DNA of 64,000 bases from Ianthella basta (GCA_964019415.1 OZ025885.1:5041444-5105443), one strand, 5' to 3'. Counted from the stretch's first letter, positions 35,901-50,647 are shown. Numbers and translations are program-made. Notes: generated from the sequence alone by a model not told the origin.

Positions 35901-38900
35901 TGAGGCAAGATGAGAAAAGATTAAGCAAGATGAGGCAAGATGAGACAAGATTAAGCAAGATGAAGAAAGATGAGGCAAGATGAGACAAGATGAAGCAAGA
36001 TGAAGCAAGATGAGACAAGATTAAGTAAAATAAAGAAAGATGAGGCAAGATGAGACAAGATGAAGCAAGATGAAGCAAGATGAGACAAGATTTAGTAAAA
36101 TAAAGCAAGATGAGGCAAGATGAGACAAGATTAAGCAAGATTAAGGAAGATGAGGCAAGATGAGACAAGATTAAGCAAGATTAAGGAAGATGAGGCAAGA
36201 TGAGACAAGATTAAGCAAGATGAGGCAAGACGAGACAATATTAAGTAAAATAAAGCAAGATGAGGCAAGATGAGACAAGATGAGACAAGATCAAGCAAGA
36301 TGAAGCAAGATGAGACAAGATTAAGCAAGATGAGGCAAGATTAAGCAAGGTGAAGCAAGATGAGACAAGGTGAAGTTAGAAGAGGCAGAATGAGACAAGA
36401 TAAAGCTAGATGAAGCAAGATGAGGCAAGATGCGACAAGATTAGGCAAGATTAAGCAAGATGAGGCAAGATGAGACAAGATTAAGCAAGATGAGGCAAGA
36501 TGAGACAAGATGAAGCAAGATGAAGCAAGATGAAGCAAGATGAGGCAAGATGAAGCAAGATGAAGCAAGATGAGGCAAGATGAGGCAAGATTAGGCAAGA
36601 TGAAGCAATATTAAGCAAGACGAGGCAAGATTAAGCAAGATGAGGTAAGATTAAGTAGGATAAAGCAAGATTAAGCAAGATGAGGCAAGATGAGGCAAGA
36701 TGAAGCAAGATGAAGCAAGATGAAGCAAGATGAGGCAAGATGAGACAAGATGAAGCAAGATGAGACAAGATGAAGCAAGATGAGACAAGATTAAGAAAGA
36801 TGAAGCAAGATGAGGCAAGATGAGACAAGATTAAGCAAGATGAGGCAAGATGAGACAAGATTAAGCAAGATAAGACAAGATTAAGGAAGATGAAGCAAGA
36901 TGAGGCAAGATGAGAAAAGATTAAGCAAGATGAGGCAAGATGAGACAAGATTAAATAAGATGAAGAAAGATGAGGCAAGATGAGACAAGATGAAGCAAGA
37001 TGAAGCAAGATGAGACAAGATGAAGTTAGAAGAGGCAGAATGAGACAAGATAAAGCTAGATGAAGCAAGATGAGGCAAGATGAAGCAAGATGAAGCAAGA
37101 TGAGGCAAGATGAGGCAAGATTAGGCAAGATGAAGCAATATTAAGCAAGACGAGGCAAGATTAAGCAAGATGAGGTAAGATTAAGTAGGATAAAGCAAGA
37201 TTAAGCAAGATGAGGCAAGATGAAGCAAGATGAAGCAAGATGAAGCAAGATGAGGCAAGATGAGACAAGATGAAGCAAGATGAGACAAGATGAAGCAAGA
37301 TGAGACAAGATTAAGCAAGATGAAGCAAGATGAGGCAAGATGAGACAAGATTAAGCAAGATGAGGCAAGATGAGACAAGATTAAGCAGGATAAGACAAGA
37401 TTAAGGAAGATGAAGCAAGATGAGGCAAGATGAGAAAAGATTAAGCAAGATGAGGCAAGATGAGACAAGATTAAACAAGATGAAGAAAGATGAGGCAAGA
37501 TGAGACAAGATGAAGCAAGATGAAGCAAGATGAGACAAGATGAAGTTAGAAGAGGCAGAATGAGACAAGATAAAGCTAGGTGAAGCAAGATGAGGTAAGA
37601 TGCGACAAGATTAGGCAAGATTAAGCAAGATGAGGCAAGATGAGACAAGATTAAGCAAGATGAGGCAAGATGAGACAAGATGAAGCAAGATGAGACAAGA
37701 TGAAGCAAGATGAGACAAGATTAAGCAAGATGAAGCAAGATGAGGCAAGATGAGAAAAGATTAAGCAAGATGAGGCAAGATGAGACAAGATTAAGCAAGA
37801 TAAGACAAGATTAAGGAAGATGAAGCAAGATGAGGCAAAATGAGAAAAGATTAAGCAAGATGAGGCAAGATGAGACAAGATTAAGCAAGATGAAGAAAGA
37901 TGAGGCAAGATGAGACAAGATGAAGCAAGATGAAGCAAGATGAGACAAGATTAAGTAAAATAAAGCAAGATGAGGCAAGATGAGACAAGATTAAGCAAGA
38001 TTAAGGAAGATGAGGCAAGATGAGACAAGATTAAGCAAGATTAAGCAAGATGAGGCAAGATGAGACAAGATTAAGCAAGATGAGGCAAGACGAGACAATA
38101 TTAAGTAAAATAAAGCAAGATGAGGCAAGATGAGACAAGATGAGACACGATCAAGCAAGATGAAGCAAGATGAGACAAGATTAAGCAAGATGAGGCAAGA
38201 TTAAGCAAGGTGAAGCAAGATGAAGCAAGATGAGACAAGATGAAGTTAGAAGAGGCAGAATGAGACAAGATAAAGCTAGATGAAGTAAGATGAGGCAAGA
38301 TGCGACAAGATTAGGCAAGATTAAGCAAGATGAGGCAAGATGAGACAAGATTAAGCAAGATGAGGCAAGATGAGACAAGATGAAGCAAGATGAAGCAAGA
38401 TGAAGCAAGATGAGGCAAGATGAAGCAAGATGAAGCAAGATGAGGCAAGATGAGGCAAGATTAGGCAAGATGAAGCAATATTAAGCAAGACGAGGCAAGA
38501 TTAAGCAAGATGAGGTAAGATTAAGTAGGATAAAGCAAGATTAAGCAAGATGAGGCAAGATGAGGCAAGATGAAGCAAGATGAAGCAAGATGAAGCAAGA
38601 TGAGGCAAGATGAGACAAGATGAAGCAAGATAAGACAAGATTAAGCAAGATGAAGCAAGATGAGGCTAGATGAGACAAGATTAAGCAAGATTAAGCAAGA
38701 CGAGGCAAGATGAGACAAGATTAAGCAAGGTGAGGCAAAATGAGACAAGATTAAGCAAGATGAAGAAAGATGAGGCAAGATGAGACAAGATGAAGCAAGA
38801 TGAGGCAAGATGAGACAAGATTAAGCAAGATGAAGCAAGATGAGGCAAGATGAGACAAGATTAAGCAAGATTAAGGAAGATGAGGCAAGATGAGACAAGA

Positions 38901-41900
38901 TTAAGCAAGATGAGGCAAGACGAGACAATATTAAGTAAAATAAAGCAAGATGAGGCAAGATGAGACAAGATGAGACAAGATCAAGCAAGATGAGGCAAGA
39001 TTAAGCAAGGTGAAGCAAGATGAAGCAAGATGAGACAAGATGAAGTTAGAAGAGGCAGAATGAGACAAGATAAAGCTAGATGAAGCAAGATGAGGCAAGA
39101 TGCGACAAGATTAGGCAAGATTAAGCAAGATGAGGCAAGATGAGACAAGATTAAGCAAGATGAGGCAAGATGAGACAAGATGAAGCAAGATGAAGCAAGA
39201 TGAAGCAAGATGAGGCAAGATGAAGCAAGATGAAGCAAGATGAGGCAAGATGAGGCAAGATTAGGCAAGATGAAGCAATATTAAGCAAGACGAGGCAAGA
39301 TTAAGCAAGATGAGGTAAGATTAAGTAGGATAAAGCAAGATTAAGCAAGATGAGGCAAGATGAGGCAAGATGAAGCAAGATGAAGCAAGATGAAGCAAGA
39401 TGAGGCAAGATGAGACAAGATGAAGCAAGATAAGACAAGATTAAGCAAGATGAAGCAAGATGAGGCTAGATGAGACAAGATTAAGCAAGATTAAGCAAGA
39501 CGAGGCAAGATGAGACAAGATTAAGCAAGGTGAGGCAAAAGGAGACAAGATTAAGCAAGATGAAGAAAGATGAGGCAAGATGAGACAAGATGAAGCAAGA
39601 TGAGGCAAGATGAGACAAGATTAAGCAAGATGAAGCAAGATGAGGCAAGATGAGACAAGATTAAGCAAGATTAAGCAAGATGAGGCAAGATGAGACAAGA
39701 TTAAGCAAGATGAGGCAAGACGAGACAATATTAAGTAAAATAAAGCAAGATGAGGCAAGATGAGACAAGATGAGACAAGATCAAGCAAGATGAGGCAAGA
39801 TTAAGCAAGGTGAAGCAAGATGAAGCAAGATGAGACAAGATGAAGTTAGAAGAGGCAGAATGAGACAAGATAAAGCTAGATGAAGCAAGATGAGGCAAGA
39901 TGAGACAAGATTAAGCAAGATGAGGCAAGATGAGACAAGATGAAGCAAAATGAGACAAGATGAAGCAAGATGAGACAAGATTAAGCAAGATGAAGCAAGA
40001 TGAGGCAAGATGAGAAAAGATTAAGCAAGATGAGGCAAGATGAGACAAGATTAAGCAAGATAAGACAAGATTAAGGAAGATGAAGCAAGATGAGACAAGA
40101 TGAGAAAAGATTAAGCAAGATGAGGCAAAATGAGACAAGATTAAGCAAGATGAAGAAAGATGAGGCAAGATGAGACAAGATGAAGCAAGATGAGGCAAGA
40201 TGAGACAAGATTAAGCAAGATGAAGCAAGATGAGGCAAAATGAGACAAGATTAAGCAAGATTAAGGAAGATGAGGCAAGATGAGACAAGATTAAGCAAGA
40301 TGAGACAAGACGAGACTATATTAAGTAAAATAAAGCAAGATGAGGCAAGATGAGACAAGATGAGACAAGATCAAGCAAGATGAAGCAAGATGAGACAAGA
40401 TTAAGCAAGATGAGGCAAGATTAAGCAAGGTGAAGCAAGATGAAGCAAGATGAGACAAGATGAAGTTAGAAGAGGCAGTATGAGACAAGATAAAGCTAGA
40501 TGAAGTAAGATGAGGCAAGATGCGACAAGATTAGGCAAGATTAAGCAAGATGAGGCAAGATGAGACAAGATTAAGCAAGATGAGGTAAGATGAGACAAGA
40601 TGAAGCAAGATGAAGCAAGATGAAGCAAGATGAGGCAAGATGAAGCAAGATGAAGCAAGATGAGGCAAGATGAGGCAAGATTAGGCAAGATGAAGCAATA
40701 TTAAGCAAGACGAGGCAAGATTAAGCAAGATGAGGTAAGATTAAGTGGGATAAAGCAAGATTAAGCAAGATGAGGCAAGATGAGGCAAGATGAAGCAAGA
40801 TGAAGCAAGATGAAGCAAGATGAGGCAAGATGAGACAAGATGAAGCAAGATAAGACAAGATTAAGCAAGATGAAGCAAGATGAGGCTAGATGAGACAAGA
40901 TTAAGCAAGATTAAGCAAGACGAGGCAAGATGAGACAAGATTAAGCAAGATGAGGCAAAATGAGACAAGATTAAGCAAGATGAAGAAAGATGAGGCAAGA
41001 TGAGACAAGATGAAGCAAGATGAGGCAAGATGAGACAAGATTAAGCAAGATGAAGCAAGATGAGGCTAGATGAGACAAGATTAAGCAAGATTAAGCAAGA
41101 TGAGGCAAGATGAGACAAGATTAAGCAAGATGAGGCAAGACGAGACAATATTAAGTAAAATAAAGCAAGATGAGGCAAGATGAGACAAGATGAGACAAGA
41201 TCAAGCAAGATGAGACAAGATTAAGCAAGGTGAAGCAAGATGAAGCAAGATGAGACAAGATGAAGTTAGAAGAGGCAGAATGAGACAAGATAAAGCTAGA
41301 TGAAGCAAGATGAGGCAAGATGCGACAAGATTAGGCAAGATTAAGCAAGATGAGGCAAGATGAGACAAGATTAAGCAAGATGAGGCAAGATGAGACAAGA
41401 TGAAGCAAGATGAAGCAAGATGAAGCAAGATGAGGCAAGATGAAGCAAGATGAAGCAAGATGAGGCAAGATGAGGCAAGATTAAGCAAGATGAAGCAATA
41501 TTAAGCAAGACGAGGCAAGATTAAGTAGGATAAAGCAAGATTAAGCAAGATGAGGCAAGATGAGGCAAGATGAAGCAAGATGAAGCAAGATGAAGCAAGA
41601 TGAGGCAAGGTGAGACAAGATGAAGCAAGATAAGACAAGATTAAGCAGATGAAGCAAGATGAGGCTAGATGAGACAAGATTAAGCAAGATTAAGCAAGAC
41701 GAGGCAAGATGAGACAAGATTAAGCAAGATGAGGCAAGATGAGACAAGATTAAGCAAGATGAAGAAAGATGAGGCAAGATGAAGTAAGATGAGGCAAGAT
41801 GAGACAAGATTAAGCAAGATGAAGCAAGATGAGGCAAGATGAGACAAGATTAAGCAAGATTAAGCAAGATGAGGCAAGATGAGACAAGATAAAGCAAGAT

Positions 41901-44900
41901 GAGGCAAGACGAGACAATATTAAGTAAAATAAAGCAAGATGAGGCAAGATGAGACAAGATGAGACACGATCAAGCAAGATGAAGCAAGATGAGACAAGAT
42001 TAAGCAAGATGAAGCAAGATGAGGCAAGATTAAGCAAGGTGAAGCAAGATGAAGCAAGATGAGACAAGATGAAGTTAGAAGAGGCAGAATGAGACAAGAC
42101 AAAGCTAGATGAAGCAAGATGAGGCAAGATGCGACAAGATTAGGCAAGATTAAGCAAGATGAGGCAAGATGAGGCAAGATTAAGCAAGATGAGGCAAGAT
42201 GAGACAAGATGAAGCAAGATGAAGCAAGATGAAGCAAGATGAGGCAAGATGAAGCAAGATGAAGCAAGATGAGGCAAGATGAGGCAAGATTAAGCAAGAT
42301 GAAGCAATATTAAGCAAGACGAGGCAAGATAAAGCAAGATGAGGCAAGATTAAGTAGGATAAAGCAAGATTAAGCAAGATGAGGCAAGATGAGGCAAGAT
42401 GAAGCAAGATGAAGCAAGACGAAGCAAGATGAGGCAAGATGAAGCAAGATAAGACAAGATTAAGCAAGATTAAGCAAGATGAGGCAAGATGAGACAAGAT
42501 TAAGCAAGATGAGGCAAGACGAGACAATATTAAGTAAAATAAAGCAAGATGAGGCAAGATGAGACAAGATGAGACAAGATCAAGCAAGATGAGACAAGAT
42601 TAAGCAAGATGAAGCAAGATGAGGCAAGATTAAGCAAGGTGAAGCAAGATGAAGCAAGATGAGACAAGATGAAGTTAGAAGAGGCAGAATGAGACAAGAT
42701 AAAGCTAGATGAAGCAAGATGAGGCAAGATGCGACAAGATTAGGCAAGATTAAGCAAGATGAGGCAAGATGAGACAAGATTAAGCAAGATGAGGCAAGAT
42801 GAGACAAGATGAAGCAAGATGAAGCAAGATGAAGCAAGATGAGGCAAGATGAAGCAAGATGAGGCAAGATGAGGCAAGATTAAGCAAGATGAAGCAATAT
42901 TAAGCAAGACGAGGCAAGATTAAGTAGGATAAAGCAAGATTAAGCAAGATGAGGCAAGATGAGGCAAGATGAAGCAAGATGAAGCAAGATGAAGCAAGAT
43001 GAGGCAAGGTGAGACAAGATGAAGCAAGATAAGACAAGATTAAGCAGATGAAGCAAGATGAGGCTAGATGAGACAAGATTAAGCAAGATTAAGCAAGACG
43101 AGGCAAGATGAGACAAGATTAAGCAAGATGAGGCAAGATGAGACAAGATTAAGCAAGATGAAGAAAGATGAGGCAAGATGAAGTAAGATGAGGCAAGATG
43201 AGACAAGATTAAGCAAGATGAAGCAAGATGAGGCAAGATGAGACAAGATTAAGCAAGATTAAGCAAGATGAGGCAAGATGAGACAAGATAAAGCAAGATG
43301 AGGCAAGACGAGACAATATTAAGTAAAATAAAGCAAGATGAGGCAAGATGAGACAAGATGAGACATGATCAAGCAAGATGAAGCAAGATGAGACAAGATT
43401 AAGCAAGATGAAGCAAGATGAGGCAAGATTAAGCAAGGTGAAGCAAGATGAAGCAAGATGAGACAAGATGAAGTTAGAAGAGGCAGAATGAGACAAGACA
43501 AAGCTAGATGAAGCAAGATGAGGCAAGATGCGACAAGATTAGGCAAGATTAAGCAAGATGAGGCAAGATGAGGCAAGATTAAGCAAGATGAGGCAAGATG
43601 AGACAAGATGAAGCAAGATGAAGCAAGATGAAGCAAGATGAGGCAAGATGAAGCAAGATGAAGCAAGATGAGGCAAGATGAGGCAAGATTAAGCAAGATG
43701 AAGCAATATTAAGCAAGACGAGGCAAGATAAAGCAAGATGAGGCAAGATTAAGTAGGATAAAGCAAGATTAAGCAAGATGAGGCAAGATGAGGCAAGATG
43801 AAGCAAGATGAAGCAAGACGAAGCAAGATGAGGCAAGATGAAGCAAGATAAGACAAAATTAAGCAAGATGAAGCAAGATGAGGCTAGATGAGACAAGATT
43901 AAGCAAGATTAAGCAAGACGAGGCAAGATGAGACAAGATTAAGCAAGATTAAGCAAGACGAGGCAAGATGAGACAGGATTAAGCAAGATGAGGCAAGATG
44001 AGACAAGATTAAGCAAGATGAAGCAAGATGAGGCAAGGTGAGACAAGATGAAGCAAGATAAGACAAGATTAAGCAAGATGAAGCAGGATGAGGCTAGATG
44101 AGACAAGATTAAGCAAGATTAAGCAAGACGAGGCAAGATGAGACAAGATTAAGCAAGATGAGGCAAGATGAGACAAGATTAAGCAAGATGAAGAAAGATG
44201 AGGCAAGATGAAGTAAGATGAGGCAAGATGAGACAAGATTAAGCAAGATGAAGCAAGATGAGGCAAGATGAGACAAGATTAAGCAAGATAAGGCAAGATG
44301 AGGCAAGATGAGACAAGATAAAGCAAGATGAGGCAAGACGAGACAATATTAAGTAAAATAAAGCAAGATGAGGCAAGATGAGACAAGATGAGACAAGATC
44401 AAGCAAGATGAAGCAAGATGAGACAAGATTAAGCAAGATGAAGCAAGATGAAGCAAGATTAAGCAAGGTGAAGCAAGATGAAGCAAGATGAGACAAGATG
44501 AAGTTAAAAGAGGCAGAATGAGACAAGACAAAGCTAGATGAAGCAAGATGAGGCAAGATGCGACAAGATTAGGCAAGATTAAGCAAGATGAGGCAAGATG
44601 AGGCAAGATTAAGCAAGAGGAGGCAAGATGAGACAAGATGAAGCAAGATGAAGCAAGATGAAGCAAGATGAGGCAAGATGAAGCAAGATGAAGCAAGATG
44701 AGGCAAGATGAGGCAAGATTAAGCAAGATGAAGCAATATTAAGCAAGACGAGGCAAGATAAAGCAAGATGAGGCAAGATTAAGTAGGATAAAGCAAGATT
44801 AAGCAAGATGAGGCAAGATGAGGCAAGATGAAGCAAGATGAAGCAAGATGAAGCAAGATGAGGCAAGATGAAGCAAGATAAGACAAGATTAAGCAAGATG

Positions 44901-47628
44901 AAGCAAGATGAGGCTAGATGAGACAAGATTAAGCAAGATTAAGCAAGACGAGGCAAGATGAGACAAGATTAAGCAAGATTAAGCAAGACGAGGCAAGATG
45001 AGACAGGATTAAGCAAGATGAGGCAAGATGAGACAAGATTAAGCAAGATGAAGAAAGATGAGGCAAGATGAAGTAAGATGAGGCAAGATGAGACAAGATT
45101 AAGCAAGATGAGGCAAGATAAGGCAAGATGAGACAAGATTAAGCAAGATTAAGCAAGATGAGGCAAGACGAGACAATATTAAGTAAAATAAAGCAAGATG
45201 AGGCAAGATGAGACAAGATGAGACATGATCAAGCAAGATGAAGCAAGATGAGACAAGATTAAGCAAGATGAAGCAAGATGAGGCAAGATTAAGCAAGGTG
45301 AAGCAAGATGAAGCAAGATGAGACAAGATGAAGTTAGAAGAGGCAGAATGAGACAAGATGAAGTTAGATGAAGCAAGATGAGGCAAGATGCGACAAGATT
45401 AGGCAAGATTAAGCAAGATGAGGCAAGATGAGGCAAGATTAAGCAAGAGGAGGCAAGATGAGACAAGATGAAGCAAGATGAAGCAAGATGAAGCAAGATG
45501 AGGCAAGATGAAGCAAGATGAAGCAAGATGAGGCAAGATGAGGCAAGATTAAGCAAGATGAAGCAATATTAAGCAAGACGAGGCAAGATAAAGCAAGATG
45601 AGGCAAGATTAAGTAGGATAAAGCAAGATTAAGCAAGATGAGGCAAGATGAGGCAAGATGAAGCAAGATGAAGCAAGATGAAGCAAGATGAGGCAAGATG
45701 AAGCAAGATAAGACAAGATTAAGCAAGATGAAGCAAGATGAGGCTAGATGAGACAAGATTAAGCAAGATTAAGCAAGACGAGGCACGATGAGACAAGATT
45801 AAGCAAGATTAAGCAAGACGAGGCAAGATGAGGCTAGATGAGACAAGATTAAGCAAGATGAAGAAAGATGAGGCAAGATGAAGTAAGATGAGGCAAGATG
45901 AGACAAGATTAAGCAAGATGAAGCAAGATGAGGCAAGATGAGACAAGATTAAGCAAGATTAAGCAAGATGAGGCAAGATGAGACAAGATAAAGCAAGATG
46001 AGGCAAGACGAGACAATATTAAGTAAAATAAAGCAAGATGAGGAAAGATGAGACAAGATGAGACAAGATCAAGCAAGATGAAGCAAGATGAGACAAGATT
46101 AAGCAAGATGAAGCAAGTTGAGGCACGATTAAGCAAGGTGAAGCAAGATGAAGCAAGATGAGACAAGATGAAGTTAGAAGAAGCTGAATGAGACAAGATG
46201 AAGTTAGATGAAGCAAGATGAGGCAAGATGCGACAAGATTAGGCAAGATTAAGCAAGATGAGGCAAGATGAGGCAAGATTAAGCAAGATGAGGCAAGATG
46301 AGACAAGATGAAGCAAGATGAAGCAAGATGAAGCAAGATGAGGCAAGATGAAGCAAGATGAAGCAAGATGAGGCGAGATTAAGCAAGATGAAGCAATATT
46401 AAGCAAGACGAGGCAAGATTAAGCAAGATGAGGCAAGATTAAGTAGGATAAAGCAAGATTAAGCAAGATGAGGCAAGATGAGGCAAGATGAAGCAAGATG
46501 AAGCAAGATGAAGCAAGATGAGGCAAGATGAGACAAGATGAAGCAAGATAAGACAAGATTAAGCAAGATGAAGCAAGATGAGGCTAGATGAGACAAGATT
46601 AAGGAAGATTAAGCAAGACGAGGCAAGATGAGACAAGATTAAGCAAGATGAGGCAAGATGAGACAAGATTAAGCAAGATGAAGAAAGACGAGGCAAGATT
46701 GAGCAAGATTAAGCAAGATGAAGCGAGATAAGACTAGATTAAGCAAGATTAAGCAAGATGAAGGAAGATGAGGCAAGATGAGAGAAGGTGAAGCAAGATG
46801 ACGCAAGACGAGGCAAGACGAGACAATATTAAATAAAATGAAGCAAGATGAGGCAAGAAGAGACAAGATGAGACAAGATAAAGCAAGATGAAGCAAGATG
46901 AGACAAGATTAAATAAAATGAAGCAAGATGAAGCAAGATGAGGCAAGATGAGACAAGATGAAGCAAGATGAGACAAGATAAAGCCAGATGAAGCAAGATG
47001 AGGCAAGATGCGACAAGATTAAGCAAGATTAAGCAAGATGAGGCAAGATGAGACAAGATTTAAGAAAGATGAGGCAAGATGAGGCAAGATGAAGCAAGAT
47101 GAGGCAAGATGAGGCAAGATGAGGCAAGATTAAGCAAGACTAAGCAAGATGAGGCAAGATGAGGCGAGATGAGACAAGATGAAGCAAGATTAAGCAAGAT
47201 GAGGCAAGAAGAGACAAGATTAAGCAAGATTAAGCAAGATGAAGCAAGATGAGACAAGATTAAGCAAGATTAAGCAAGATGAGGCAAGATGAGACAAGAT
47301 TAAGCAAGATTAAGCTAGATGAGGCAAGATGAGACAATATTAAGCAAGATGAGGCAAGATGAGACGCTTCAGACTAGATGAGGCAAGATGAGACAAGATT
47401 AAGCAAGATTAAGCAAGATGAGGCAAGATGAGACAATATTAAGCAAGATGAGGCAAGATGAGGCAAGATTGGACAAGATTAAGCAAGATGAAGCAAGATG
47501 AAGCAAGATCAGGCAACATGAGGCAAGATTATGCAAGATGAAGCAAGATGAGACAAGATGAAGCAAGATGAGGTAGGATGAGACAAGATTAAGCAAGATG
47601 AAGAAAGATGAGGCAAGATTAAGCAAGA
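29977..47628. repeat. Decamer satellite, block 5, with higher-order repeats
   Basis: 17.6 kb without other insertions. The marker GAAGTTAGAAGAGGCAGAAT recurs near 30801, 31841, 33091, 34021, 36371, 37021, 37541, 38241, 39041, 39841, 40461, 41261, 42070, 42669, 43468, 44500 and 45330. Exact 800-bp steps occur at 38.2-39.8 kb, and a 1399-bp unit is repeated at 41.5-43.9 kb. From about 31316 to 41646 every unit keeps the 10-bp register. Confidence 0.96.
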
Positions 47629-47632
47629 TTAA

Positions 47633-48590
47633 GGTAGTAGGTACAGCTAAAAGCTTTCTTTAGGGTACATTACTTTTGCCTATGCAACTCTCAAATCATA
47701 AATCCACCAATGATGATTGTTACAAATGTGATAAACTGGTAAATTTCCCATAATTTGGTGTCACTTGTTAATTGATCGGTGATTCCCTTATTGAGATAAT
47801 CTAAGTGAAAGTGAAAAATTATCACCTTGATTGAAGTCAAGCAACTCCAGGGAAATTTGATCTTCTACCCCCAAAGGCTGAGATGGACCAAACCCGGGAT
47901 ATACAATCTAAAGACATGTGTGCACAAACCTATGGCAGTTATTTACTAGTTTCCATCTTGTTGTGGAGTTATTCTCTATCCCTTTTTAACTTACGAAATT
48001 TGCGATAATTCGATCACAGAAACGCTTTTCCGTTATCGCTGCCATAGGAATCTGCCTAACATAATGCTCTACACGATGAAGCAAACCGCGTTTGGATCGG
48101 TTGTAACGCTTCAGACTAGATAGCTCTGAAACACCTTTAGCACGCACAGTGGTATGACAGAGTAAGTGCCATTGAAACATTTCGTACTCGCTACCTAAGC
48201 CAACGCTAAGAACAACCGTTATAACGCAGAATCCAGTAACTTTCGAGCTTTGCAAGTGGAACGATCGCCCACAAGAGGCCTAAGTCTGCTATACTTCCCT
48301 CGCCGTTGATTTGGAAGGCCAAATAGTAGTGGTTTCACACCTGATTTCACACCTGTCACCTTCCGTACCGTACGTACAAACATCCCTGCTGCCAACAGTC
48401 AGCAATTACAATTCAGACCGTTAACACTTAAGAGTTTGACATAAATCGCCGAATTTTCATTCTTTCATAACTTGTGACAGCGTGAAAGTACAGACTTGGA
48501 ACCTTCAGTTAAGATGTCTGATGATGAAGTTAACTCAACCACTAAAAATGAAGGCCAACTGATTTGGTCACTTTAGCCGTACCTACTACC
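47633..48590. mobile_element. Non-autonomous TTAA element, copy 2 (958 bp)
   Basis: TTAA at 47629-47632 and 48591-48594, with the same inverted ends as copy 1. The flanking decamers match those of copy 1 on both sides, so it arose by segmental duplication rather than by a second insertion. Confidence 0.88.
47986..48255 (-). CDS. 89-codon open frame in TTAA element copy 2, unknown
   Basis: Counterpart of 21301-21570 with scattered substitutions (for example SELSSLKRYNRSKRGLLHRV). No family is recognised. Confidence 0.3.
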   Translation of the reverse strand: MQSSKVTGFCVITVVLSVGLGSEYEMFQWHLLCHTTVRAKGVSELSSLKRYNRSKRGLLHRVEHYVRQIPMAAITEKRFCDRIIANFVS

Positions 48591-50647
48591 TTAAGCAAGA
48601 TGAAGGAAGATGAGGCAAGATGAGACAAGATGAAGTTAGATGAGACAAGATGAGACAAGATTAAGCAAGATTAAGCAAGATGAGGCAAGATGATACAAGA
48701 TTAAGCAAGATGAGGTAAGATTGGACAAGATTAAGCAAGATGAAGCAAGATTAAGCAAGATGAGGCAGATTAAGCAAGATTAAGCAAGATGAAGCAAGAT
48801 GAGACAAGATTAAGCAAGATGAGTCAAGACTAGACAAGATTAAGTTAGATGAGGCAAGATGAGGCAAGATGAGAGAAGATTAAGTAAGATGAAGCAAGAT
48901 GAGGCAAGACGAGGCAAGATGAGAAAAGATTAAGCAAGATTAAGCAAGATGAGGCGAGATGAGACAAGATGAAGCAAGATGAGGCAAGATAAGGCAAGAT
49001 GAGACAAGATGAAGTTAGATGAGGCAAGATGAGACAAGATAAAGTAAGATGAAGCAAGATGAGGCAAGATGCGACAAGATTAAGGAAGATGAAGCAAGAT
49101 GAGGCAAGATGCGACAAGATTAAGCAATATGAAGCAAGATGAGGCAAGATGAGACAAGATGAAGCTAGATGAGGCAAGATGAGACAAGATAAAGCAAGAT
49201 GAAGCAAGATGAGGCAAGATGCGACAAGATTAAGCAAGATGAAGCAAGATGAGGCGAGATGAGACAAGATTAAGCAAGATGAAGCAAGATTAAGCAAGAT
49301 GAAGCAGATTAAGCAAGATTAAGCAAGATGAAGCAAGATGAGACAAGATTAAGCAAGATGAGGCAAGATGAGGCAAGACGAGACAAGATTAAGCAAGATA
49401 AGACAAGATTAAGCAAGATGAAGCAAGATGAGACAAGATTTAGCAAGATGAAGCAAGATTAAGCAAGATGAGGCAGATTAAGCAAGATTAAGCAAGATGA
49501 AGCAAGATGAGACAAGATTAAGCAAGATGAGGCAAGACGAGGCAAGACGAGACAAAATTAAGTAAAATGAAGCAAGATGAGGCAAGATGAGACAAGGTGA
49601 GACAAGATGAAGCAAGATGAAGCAAGATGAGGCAAGATGAGGCAAGATGAAGCAAGATGAGACAAGATTAAGCAAGATGAAGCAGTCTGAGGCAAGATGA
49701 GACAAGATCAGACAAGATGAAGCAAGATGAGACAAGATTAAGCAAGATGAGACAAGATTAAGCAAGATAAAGCAAGATGAGACAAGATTAGGCAAGATGA
49801 AGCAAGATGAGACAAGATTAAGCAATATTAAGGAAGATGAAGCAAGATGAGGCAAGATTAAGCAAGATGAAGCAAGATGAGGCAAGATGAGACAAGATGA
49901 AGTTAGATGAGGCAAGATGAGACAAGATAAAGCAAGATGAAGCAAGATGAGGCAAGATGCGACAAGATTAAGGAAGATGAAGCAAGATGAGGCAAGATGC
50001 GACAAGATTAAGCAAGATGAAGCAAGATGAGGCAAGATGAGACAAGATGAAGTTAGATGAGGCAAGATGAGACAAGATTAAGCAAGATGAGGCAAGATGA
50101 GACAAGATTAAGCAAGATGAAGAAAGATGAGGCAAGATGAGACAAGATTAAGCAAGATGAAGCAAGATGAGGCAAGATGCGACAAGATTAAGCAAGATTA
50201 AGCAAGATGAGGGAAGATGAGACAAGATTAAGCAAGATGAGGCAAGACGAGGCAAGACGAGACAAGATTAAGTAAAACGAAGCAAGATGAGGCAAGATGA
50301 GGCAAGATTAAGCAAGATTATGCAAGATGAGGCAAGATTAAGCAAGATGAAGCAAGATGAGGCAAGATTAAGCAAGATTATGCAAGATGAGGCCAGATTA
50401 AGCAAGATGAGGCAAGATTAAGCAAGATGAAGCAAGATGAAACAAGATTAAAGCAAGATGAGGCAAGATGAGACAAGATGAAGCAAGATTACGAAAGATG
50501 AGGCATGATGAGACAAGATAAAGCAAGATGAAGCAAGATGAGGCAAGATTAAGCAAGATGAAGCAAGATGAGGCAAGATGAGACAAGATGAAGTTAGATG
50601 AGGCAAGATGAGACAAGAAAAGCAAGATGAAGCAAGATGAGGCAAGA
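48591..50647. repeat. Decamer satellite, block 6
   Basis: Collinear with block 3, with small insertions and deletions of whole units. Confidence 0.96.
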
